From NCBI GenBank assembly GCA_013115125.1, contig JABANN010000558.1, forward strand, positions 1 to 21,182: a DNA stretch of 21,182 nucleotides. The letters run 5' to 3'. Source of the stretch: Perkinsus olseni (Eukaryota > Perkinsozoa > Perkinsida). Of this stretch, positions 9,199 to 16,931 are shown piece by piece (position 1 is the stretch's first letter; each line of letters opens with the position of its first letter). Below the pieces are notes generated by a model, which worked only from the letters and a program-made list of their open reading frames with translations, was not told the origin of the DNA and searched no databases. The position numbers and the translations under genes are program-made.

Positions 9199-9259
9199 GA
9201 TCCGAAGCTCGGATCGATCGAAATAAAATGCTCATCAGTGATGAGTGATGAGTCATCAC
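9199..9259. repeat. Palindrome cluster just downstream of gene B
   Basis: GATCCGA/TCGGATC (9199-9215, 3-nt centre), CTCATCA/TGATGAG (9231-9245, centre G9238) and GTGATGA/TCATCAC (9245-9259, centre G9252) lie immediately after the stop codon of gene B. In copy A the same flank has only a shorter hairpin, AAAGTG/CACTTT, near 6375-6391. Confidence 0.9.
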
Positions 9260-10591
9260 CTAAAAAGTCTGTGGGCTTCCAATGATGTTCATGGCCAGAG
9301 CGTACAGTAGAGAGCGCGGATCCCACGGGTGTAGGTCTGCTCTCTCATTATCACTGGCTTGTAGGGCAATGCCGTGGAGTCCATGCTTTCTCGCCAATTC
9401 AATCTTGTCGATAGCACGAGTCTGGGAGAAGAAGTAGAGGGTTGTGCTAGGTGTGAGCATGAAAGAGCCCTCTCCTGTGGGGTCTCCCTTGAAGTCGAAT
9501 ATTGCTCGAGAGTACCCGATCTTCGTGTCAAGAGAGGAAATCGCGGCGGCGACAGGTATCTGGGGGGGAATCCACAGGCACGAAGCAGCACAAGAGCTCT
9601 GTGTTTGTGATGATATCCAGCATAATGGCGATACGCATCGAAGCTTATTCAGGAGAGCTGTCAGCTTCAGCTTTGAGCTGAATTAGTACCGCGGAATGAA
9701 GAGATCCTGGCGTGGCTAGAAATGAATGGTCACCGAGTGTCACTCACAGTTAAGGCTAGCTGGTTGGGACGCACTCCCGCTAGGGTGATTTCCTTGATGG
9801 CCTCCTCGGCAAAATTATCTGTATTGAAGACTGGTTTGTCTTCGTCCTTTACCGGCAACAGCAGAAAGAAGTAAGTGTCCGCGATCGTTCCCAGTCTATG
9901 GTCTTTAACTATTTGCCAAGCTGTACCGGAGAACCTAAAGAAGCTCCGGTATCAGAGGAGTCTCATTCAGACCTGAGAGTTCCAGAGACTGTCGGAATTT
10001 GGCGAGGGAAATGGCCCTTGAAACTACAGCATGGAACTCACGGTAAGTTACCTACCAGAGTGAGCAATGCAAGTTCTGCTCCTTGATCGCTTCTAAAACT
10101 TCTCTCAAAGATTGACCCCGATCGGAGTAGGCGGGACTCAGACCCAACCGGAAGCCGTCGACAGGATAGTCCTTGATGAACTTAGTGACACTCTCGAGGA
10201 AGGCTCTCTTGTCGAAAGTTCGATCCTTATACATCCCCAAGTCGGCGAGTATTTTCCCGCCTTTGGCCTCAACTTGCTCCTTCAGAGCCTTGAGCCCAGC
10301 CTTGTCCCAGGGAGGGTAGTAGCGGGGTAGGATCATACTCTGCACCATAGCATACCCCCCAAGCAAGAAGCTTCTCACACCATTTTCAATGAGGTACTTG
10401 AAGTAAAAGTCCCAGGTATATTGAGTAACGGGGCAGGCTTCCCCACCTTTGATACTTCTAGGCCCTTCTAGGCGGTCCCACGGGTAATTTATCTCTTTGT
10501 AGAGCTCCAGGCCGTGACTGGCAGAGGAGGACGGTGGACCCTGAGAAATGACCAAGCCGAGGAGGCTCACAATGACGGAGGCGGTCAGCAT
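9260..10591 (-). CDS. Secreted GH18-like protein B (chitinase-like, catalytic residues lost)
   Basis: Three exons, read downward: 10591-10056, 9934-9748, 9559-9260, giving 340 aa. The introns (121 and 188 nt) are GT-AG and sit at exactly the same codon positions as in gene A, where the tryptophan of HCSLW is split. Residues 1-17 form a likely signal peptide. Core motifs are GGKILADLGMYKD (111-123), FLESVTKFIKDY, VDGFRLGLS (144-152), and a C-terminal LYFFSQTRAIDKIELARK then GLHGIALQ. The GH18 catalytic signature DxxDxDxE is again reduced to its first Asp, D145, with R148, G150 and S152 at the other positions. Loss therefore predates the duplication. Both copies remain open and spliceable, which argues for retained, non-hydrolytic function. 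The family assignment is by motif order only. Confidence 0.65.
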
Positions 10592-10661
10592 GTGATACGG
10601 AGGGTAAAGTTCAACTGGTGACTGCGGGTCAGACCACCATTCGCCCTCCCGTGGGGTCGGC

Positions 10662-11185
10662 CGGGCCCGGACGGATAATAATCTGGCTCAATTCAACTCA
10701 ACCTGAGTCGCCGCGTGCGTAGAGCTTAACTAAATTTATTTCCAAGGAGCGTCTGTCGCTTGTCTACGCCATGTCTACGTATGCTCATTGTCATGCCGAT
10801 ACGCGGCTCGTGTCGTCGGCAACGACATACCTCAGTGGGGCGGCAGGGTGGGTCCAGATCATCTGGACCAGATGCTACATCAGTGATTAAGGACGTCCCG
10901 AGATGACCCCAGGTCCCTGTCACATCAGAAAGAACTTTTGACGCGTTGATTGAAATTGGTCGAATCCCATTGTCTGCTTCCGAAAAAAATCGTGGGAACT
11001 CAGGCTGTACGTGCGGCGGATTCTGCGGAGATGATTCTCAAGATGCTACCGAGAATCAGGAACCCGGGTACTCGATCACGGAATCCTCCCGGGGATGATA
11101 GGATAGACTCTGCACCCCTCAGAAGAAGGCGTTTTGTTGATCCTGGTAGTGCTATTAAGTCATCAGAACTGTCCGAGAACTCGGC
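10662..11185. mobile_element. Insertion of about 524 bp in copy B
   Basis: Copy A is continuous where copy B carries this extra segment. The word TCGGC occurs on both sides (10657-10661 and 11181-11185) but once in copy A, which would fit a 5-bp target-site duplication. No clear terminal inverted repeats or long terminal repeats are visible. It holds a 9-bp-arm palindrome chain (10851-10873). Most of a 130-codon plus-strand frame (10950-11342) lies in it, but I do not recognise that frame. Confidence 0.4.
10851..10873. repeat. Chained odd palindromes, 9-bp and 6-bp arms
   Basis: GGTCCAGAT/ATCTGGACC (10851-10869, centre C10860) overlaps ATCTGG/CCAGAT (10861-10873, centre A10867). Confidence 0.93.
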
Positions 11186-11504
11186 AGCCAGTGCAGGACA
11201 CCTTCGCTGCGACTTCTACCCAAGTCTGTCTCTTAAGAATCCCATGTGCGCCGCTGTCTACCAGGCCCGAGTCTCACAAGTCTCGATGACGCAGGAGATT
11301 CTCGGAGATTTCCTTCCTGAAAGGCTCCCAATATTCACATAATTAATCCAATCTATATTTCCGTTACTATCTTGGTCGAGATGTTGGGCTTGTTTACTCC
11401 TGACCGTTCTCGTTGGCTCTCCTTTTCGGTCCAGTCGTATGTGACGTTTCCGGGACACGGTGTCCCATCATGAGAGACAAGCCGATGAAGAACGTTGTTT
11501 CAAA

Positions 11505-11760
11505 AAAAGCCTGTAAAACGCCCTGTGGAGTATGCAATGCACCATGGGTGCAAAATAACTGTGTGAACTAGCCGTTGGCCTTTTCAGTGAGCAGGTTGTT
11601 ACTTAAGCTACAGGTGCCGAAAGCCGATAAGCCCTCGCTCTTCATTAGTAGCTACGTGGACGACATATTGGTAGCATCTGGCAAGGACGCCATCGGCATA
11701 ATCAACGATGATTGTTGAACAATCTGAAGGAGAATCTCCTACGGAGATAATTAACCTAAT
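11505..11760 (+). mobile_element. Fossil fragment of a retrotransposon reverse transcriptase
   Basis: Two reverse-transcriptase landmarks lie at the expected spacing: a GVCNAP box (about 11529-11545) like the 'P.G..NAP' of LTR retrotransposon enzymes, and SYVDDILVAS (about 11650-11680), the catalytic YxDD box. A Ty3/gypsy-like (or BEL-like) source fits best. Only a small part of the polymerase remains, it is broken, and no LTRs were seen. It looks old. Confidence 0.6.
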
Positions 11761-11857
11761 TAACCTATCTCTCTATTGTCCAGTAGTATCTTTTGCGTGC
11801 GTTACTCATATCATTCCATTGCATCACTCGCTCGTCATATTAACCACCACACACATT

Positions 11858-11878
11858 CGGGTTCTGCCGCAGAACCCG
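11858..11878. repeat. Odd palindrome, 10-bp arms
   Basis: CGGGTTCTGC and GCAGAACCCG flank C11868. Confidence 0.93.
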
Positions 11879-12018
11879 GTTCACCGTGATTCATAGTTGG
11901 CCCTAGTCGGCCATTCAGTGGCGACTGGCGCGTGGAGTAGTTCTTGGCCTCAAGCGTGAAGGCGTTCAGTAAGATTCAGGAGAAGGGTTCACTCAGGATT
12001 CAGTAGTTCTAAGGATTC

Positions 12019-12040
12019 ATCTAGTATTAGGATACTAGAT
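12019..12040. repeat. Inverted repeat, 9-bp arms
   Basis: ATCTAGTAT and ATACTAGAT flank a 4-nt loop (12028-12031). Confidence 0.85.
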
Positions 12041-12048
12041 CCTCGACG

Positions 12049-12222
12049 AATTAGTCAATATCTACTTGCATCACAGTTAATTCAGGGTTATCTTCAACTC
12101 TTTGTTCTTTTGCTTCCTTTGGTCGTCCGCTCCGTCTTATCTGATATGCTACCTGTACCTCTTCTATCACTGGGGCGTCGCGTTCAACATGGAGACAGTT
12201 TAACCATGCGGACGAACTAGCT
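12049..12222 (-). pseudogene. Coding-like fragment with AT-hook-like motif
   Basis: A minus-strand frame without a start codon runs to a stop at 12049. It includes APVIEEVQVAYQIRRSGRPK and then an acidic tail. The RRSGRPK run resembles an AT-hook core. Its composition reads as protein, and it lies next to the reverse-transcriptase fossil, so it may be debris of a mobile element. I cannot assign it. Confidence 0.25.
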
Positions 12223-12828
12223 CGTCACAACCGACCAGAGTCTCAAGATGGTCCCGCAGAGCGTCACTGAAGTGACTGGCTACTACGATCGTGTCAAAGA
12301 AATTGTCCAGAGAGCATTTGGAAGCATTATCTGCCTATTAATGATGAGCCGATGGCATCACTATACTGCAGATATGTTGCTAATTCGAATGGTACGGCTC
12401 GTATCAAGGTCGTAATACGACCTCATGATACGGGTGGACTGGAAATACTCACCGAGGTTCGCAAAAAAATTCACGTTAGGAAGATTTTTCCCGTCAATTG
12501 TAGTTTTTCGCTTTTTCGCAGCTACAGCTGCGTATAAGGTTTCGCTGCATATAAATATTATCTTGCGAATGGGCAGTGGAGACAAATCACCAGAAGATCA
12601 GTCACAAGTGCGCCAAAAACAAGGGAGGGGGGCTCGTCGGACGTCCCATGAGTTATAGAAGCGCTCCCAGCGCATATTTTAGTGTTTCGGAACTCAGACC
12701 GATTTTTGGGCGAGCGAAAATATATCTTGCGCGACTACTACTGCGCAAGATGCGATTCGAGAGCGCGCGCCTTTTTGCGAGCGGAGCGATGAAGTTAAGA
12801 GTCGAGCGACCATTACATTTGCTTTGGT
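12223..12828. other. Upstream region of the hydrolase gene
   Basis: No gene is supported; several short overlapping frames on both strands look like chance. It contains a bulged hairpin at 12400-12432 (CGTATCA AGGTCGT with its complement), CGCAGCT/AGCTGCG at 12517-12532 and ATCTTGCGC/GCGCAAGAT at 12724-12751 with a 10-nt loop. Confidence 0.5.
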
Positions 12829-15756
12829 TTGTTGATAATGATTTTTCCGCAATACAATGCGCTGTGGAAGGCCATCATTCAACCTTCGAGGGATACTTAT
12901 GAAGATCATGAGTTGGGGCCTTCGAGGTTCAGGATACGCGGTGTTCCGGTAAGTACTGGAGGAATCTTTTACACTCTGGTCCGATATAGGTCGACCTTGA
13001 GTATCGAAGACATGCATCAACTTAAGATATTTCTTCTTTTACTAAAGGTATATCGTGAAGACATCGAGTTGACAAACCCCAGAGGACAGCACCTAAAGTG
13101 CAGTTGGTTCCACCCGAACTGGAAGTTTGATAATAACGATGACGATGATGATGACCAAGAAGTTTGCTGTCCCTGTGTTATATACTTGCATGGTAGTAGG
13201 TGGGCAAGAGAAGGTCCACTGTAGTCCCGTCTTTATCAGTCAGCCAGGTTTCGTCCGAACGCCCTTAGCTCCCGTACTGTATACGCAAGTCGCCAAGAGG
13301 GACACCGTGTATATCGGCGATATACGGTCCCCACTCCAACCGTGTCGTCTGATTCAGCATCGCCGAAAATCTCTGCGCAACATCCTCGAATCTCCGATCG
13401 CAGTAACAGCAAATTCCGTCCTTAGTAGGGGGCATCTGTATTTCCGAGGCTCGGAATCCGAGTCTTCTCTTCACAAACCGCCCTCGGCCAGTTTTTGTTG
13501 CATTTGTGCGGTCGAGAGTCGGCTTGAGCCCGCATCGGGAAAAGTAGAAATCATCAGGAAAACGCTCTATTGCATAACACCAGTTACGTGGCCGTCTCGT
13601 GCAACATATTTTGATTTTTACCTCAGGCAACTGCAGTTCACGTTTGGAAGGACTCCAGGCTATACCAGTGCTCTTGCCTCTCGGTATCAGTTTATTTGTA
13701 TTTGATTTTGCCGGCTGTGGAAAATCTGATGGAGAATACGTCAGCTTAGGGTGAGAATCATTCCCTCCCGGTTCTTCCCTTGAATTCACCGAGTAAGGGT
13801 TAATTTGGTACGTGTTTGCTGTACCACTACAATAAGTACTAACAGAGCCATGAAACGTCTGGTCCATCCATACCTTCCCTCGGAAGAATGCTCAGAGTCG
13901 TTTTTTGTTACGTGTTGTCCCGCCCTTCTCCGAGAATGGTGATCCTCGGATCAGGTACTACGAGAAGGACGATCTAGCTGCTGTTGTGGAGTATCTTAGG
14001 AGATCCAACCTCGTCAGTGAGTCTGGTCAAATTGGACGCATCTTTTAGCCCGCGAGTTTGTTATCTGGGTGTTCAGTGAACCGAATCTGGAACTCAGAAT
14101 CGATTCTGGAGCGGCGGAATTTACGCCCGATGTCTTGAGGTCAGGTACTATCGGCCTGTGGGGTCGGAGCATGGGCGCAGTTACTGCGCTGCTACACGGT
14201 GACAGGGACCCTAGTATAGCAGGGATGGTGGTAATAACAATGACTCTACCGGGTTTACCAAATTTCCGCGAAATCACTACCTTGGTGCGGTGTGGTCGCA
14301 CAGTCTCTCTTTTCGTGAAAATTACCCGGGTACGGTAGAGTTGAAGCGGAGGCGGAAATTAGTAAATTCCATGGGGAACAAGAAAATTAGTGGGAACAAT
14401 ATGTATTGCCTCCAATGATGTCTCCTGGCTCGAGGTCGATTCTTTCTTTCCAGTGGTAACGCGGCAAGGGTAACGTGGTCATTGACTACGTCGGAGTTAA
14501 TAACCATTAGGAAATGAGAGTGATTGATTCCAACTACGAATGGGATATCATCGAGAAAGTCATAGTTGGATTATTCGGGAGTAGCGCGCATATACATAGC
14601 CCAGTCCGCTATGTCCCTGCGTGCAGCGGTGCCGTCGTCAGCATACTCGTGAAAAGGTGGTTGGGCTTCAATAAGGAGCCCTTCCCAGAGAGGGCAGTTT
14701 CAATGGGTTCGCTCTCATTCTGACAGGCTTTTGATGATTCATTTTAGATCGACTCGGCCTTCCAGGATATGCGGACGTTGGCCGCAGATTTGGCCCAACA
14801 GTTGGGTTTTCGGATACCGGGGCTTATGCTAAGTGCTGTGTTGGGCATGTTGAGGTTATCCGTCAAAAGCAGAGCACACTTTGATATATTCGATTTGGAA
14901 CCTATTGCACATGTGAGTATCTTTAGGTTGACCACGAAAGATACGAATAAGGTCAAGTGGCAGGCCTTTTTTGTTCCAGGTCGATCAAACGTATATTCCG
15001 GCCCTGTTCACTGCGGCTAGAGGTGACACCTTCATAAACCCGCGCAACACTGATGCACTTTTCGAAAAATATGCGGGCGACAAAAATCTGGTAGTAATGA
15101 GCGAGTTTTGAATGCCGAATCGAAGCCAGCCTTTTTTGAAGGTGAAAGTGGACGGAAATCACAACACAACTCGGCCCAAGTTCTTGATGCACTCGATCGC
15201 GATATTTTTCGTTAATACGCTCGGATGCGAGACAACAGTTGATGCGGTGCTCGGTGAGATACGTCGTGCACGGCGAAGATTTTCTGCGTATCTTGAGCTC
15301 GGTTGGGGTGGTGGTTTCAGATCTGAATGATCTATCTCCTCCTACTGAGCAGGAAGATGCCACGGAAGATCAGAATGACAGCAGGACTTCGACAGACCCA
15401 AGTGTACTCGTAGCGCTCGCCCGATTGATCGATTTCCGTTCAATTCTGATAGGATTCTGCCGAAGCGAATAACAGCCCTCCTCGAGCTGGGGATCTATCG
15501 AACGGTTTGTCGATGCCGTCGCCTCCACGCGAGCACATTCAATTCGACAGTGATAGGTTGATTGAAGCGGGTAGGGTACTCCGGGCTGGGTGAGAGGGCG
15601 TGGAGTGTCTTTTCAGCTGTGCCATTTTCGTGCTTCGAAGAGGACCGAATGGTCGAAGAAGCTCTCGAGCAGAGCATGAAGGAATCTTTGGTTGACGGCA
15701 AGGAGAGACGGAATGAAGATGTGCCGCCGATAAGGAAGGAAAAATCAGCCTTATAG
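12829..15756 (+). CDS. Alpha/beta hydrolase with C-terminal ubiquitin-interacting motif
   Basis: Twelve exons fit GT-AG splicing with an unbroken frame: 12829-12948, 13048-13199, 13519-13543, 13659-13750, 13955-14016, 14145-14230, 14748-14912, 14980-15090, 15142-15253, 15321-15403, 15453-15570, 15617-15756. The total is 1266 nt, or 421 aa. Introns are 46-517 nt. Exon 3, at 25 nt, is the least certain. The oxyanion region is CVIYLHG (83-89). DFAGCGKSDGEYVSLG follows. The nucleophile elbow is GRSMG with Ser159, the acid is Asp250 (in GDTFINPRN), and the base is His278 (in DGNHNTTRP). The triad is complete, so an active serine hydrolase of the ABHD type is expected; its substrate is unknown. Residues 285-375 are acidic, Ser/Pro-rich and probably unstructured. 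The last exon carries EEDRMVEEALEQSMKES (383-399), matching the UIM consensus with Ala391 and Ser395. A poly-Asp loop lies at 71-76. The start could also be the ATG at 12838. Confidence 0.88.
13309..13325. repeat. Odd palindrome in hydrolase intron 2
   Basis: GTATATCG and CGATATAC flank G13317. Confidence 0.88.
13442..13462. repeat. Chained odd palindromes in hydrolase intron 2
   Basis: TTCCGAG/CTCGGAA (13442-13456, centre G13449) overlaps CTCGGA/TCCGAG (13450-13462, centre A13456). This is the right-most chain I found. Confidence 0.88.
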
Positions 15757-15769
15757 GTTTTTCGGTCGT

Positions 15770-16113
15770 GGTCCGTGTGATCGGGCTTGTGTGAACGACG
15801 GTTGATGCAGTTTTCGCTACGCCCAGCCGATCGATTTTCCTCTTGATGAAGGTCAGAGAACCTCCATCGCCTGGTTTTTCAGTGATCGCGACCCTTACTA
15901 CTTTCTTCAGATCATCACTTCCGTGTGTACTCAATTTAATACGTTGAATATTTTTTCTTCTACCAATACACTCACCGGTTTAAAGTCTACTACTGCTTCC
16001 GAGGCCGATTTCGGTTCACAAACAATTTCGTGTTGGTTAAGGGTGGAGGGGGCTTTGGGCCGCATGGGCTTCTCACCGATATTGATTGTTATAGTGGGAG
16101 CACCGTCGAGCAT
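15770..16113 (-). CDS. Possible small two-exon gene, unrecognised
   Basis: A minus-strand ATG at 16113 opens 46 codons (to 15976) including TITINIGEKPMRPKAPSTL. A GTGAGT donor follows. An in-phase acceptor at 15905 leads to KVVRVAITEKPGDGGSLTF and a basic run. The 3' end is unclear: the frame stays open into the antisense of the last hydrolase exon, so either a further intron ends it sooner or the two genes overlap tail to tail. No family recognised. A tRNA gene on the same strand ends 30 bp before its start. Codon-like composition and a fitting intron are the only support. Confidence 0.35.
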
Positions 16114-16127
16114 ATGCCGGTTTACTG

Positions 16128-16131
16128 AAAA
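16128..16131 (-). terminator. Pol III terminator of tRNA-Ser
   Basis: A run of four T on the minus strand lies 12 nt after the tRNA 3' end, as expected for RNA polymerase III. Confidence 0.6.
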
Positions 16132-16142
16132 TATGATGTAAT

Positions 16143-16224
16143 CGACAGCGGCAGGATTCGAACCTGCGCGGGCAGAGCCCAATGGATTTCTAGTCCACCT
16201 CCTTAACCACTCGGACACGCTGTC
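16143..16224 (-). tRNA. tRNA-Ser(AGA)
   Basis: An 82-nt cloverleaf on the minus strand. The 7-bp acceptor stem GACAGCG/CGCTGTC is perfect. The D arm has GTGTCCGAGTGGTTAAGG, which also serves as the A box. The anticodon loop is CTAGAAA with anticodon AGA at 16189-16191. The long variable arm is typical of serine tRNAs. The T arm is GCAGG TTCGAAT CCTGC, which is the B box. The discriminator base is G. No intron is present and the CCA end is not encoded, as usual for eukaryotes. It decodes UCU, and UCC/UCA by inosine after modification of A34. Confidence 0.96.
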
Positions 16225-16304
16225 GGATGAGTACTGAGTATGATTTCTATTGACATTTGCGAGACCAGTTACTACAATTTACCGTCCAAGGCATTCTGTT
16301 CCGA

Positions 16305-16931
16305 ATGACTGCTGCTGAATCGTCACAAGATTCCCAACCCGACCCGCCCGCTCTCGAAAAGTTCGAAAATACCGACGAGGTTACTCAAGTATCGAAGCAG
16401 CAGTGATCATCATAACGACCCTTCATCTGCTTCTTGGCAGGTGAAGGAAAAGGCGACGAAGGCTACGGAGCTGCATAGGAAGGACAGCGGCTTGCCACCG
16501 ATGGAGGTCGTTCGAGTACATGCTGTTATCATCCTAATCGTTTTTCTTCAGATCAATGCTCCAATCGAAGGAGAGCTATATTGTAAAGTATTTTATCGGA
16601 GAACGAACCAGAGGTTGGTACGGGAATGTTCTGTACACACGGGTGGAATGGAGACGCATCTTAGGTTGACCCGGGGTGAATATGGAATATGGGTGTGATT
16701 GTCTCATCGTAGTAGTACTAGTTTAGTGTGTTGGCGTCGTATACTGAAGTTGCCTTTGCTGTTCTCTCTCTCATCGCGATTGTTGTTATTACATCACTGT
16801 GTTGTAGTTACGGTAGTAGACGGCCGCCTACCCACACCCTCTACGGAGAGAAGCCACCGAACCCGTCGGCCAAGTACGGCCTTTCGAACAGATTTACAGA
16901 CCATCTTGCAGCGGCGGAGATGTACAAGTAA
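16305..16931 (+). CDS. Small single-pass membrane protein, unrecognised
   Basis: Proposed start ATG at 16305 (MTAAESSQDSQPDPP), first exon to 16388, an intron of 52 nt (GTATCG to GGCAG, 16389-16440), then an exon from 16441 with VKEKATKATELHRKDSG. A second short intron probably ends at 16551 (TTCTTCAG); its donor could be 16507 or 16516, and it would leave the frame unchanged even if retained. The last exon begins at 16727 and contains one strong membrane span, VAFAVLSLIAIVVITSLCC, and then a 45-residue Tyr/Pro-rich tail to the stop at 16929-16931. The donor for the last intron is ambiguous (16695 gives a very short intron; one near 16663 gives about 64 nt). There is no signal peptide, so a signal-anchor topology is likely. 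Family unknown. Confidence 0.5.

Larger units (their letters stand above)
8715..11458 (-). repeat. Duplicated GH18-like unit, copy B, with an insertion
   Basis: This is the partner of the unit at 6110-8145. Homology runs through gene B to about 10661, is interrupted by roughly 524 bp that copy A lacks, and resumes at about 11186 (CCAGTGCAGGACACC is shared with about 7948). Boundaries are estimated by eye. Confidence 0.75.
11761..12048. other. Non-coding stretch
   Basis: No gene seen. Contains the palindromes at 11858-11878 and 12019-12040. Confidence 0.5.

Noticed and set aside
11258-11458. EF-hand-like loop DQDSNGNIDWIN on the minus strand
   Set aside because: The last position is Asn instead of Glu, flanking helices are not evident, and the copy A version (FDSDGNSEWIS) breaks the pattern.
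13265-13867. 200-codon minus-strand open frame
   Set aside because: It is antisense to the hydrolase introns and exons 3-4, whose splicing and family motifs are clear.
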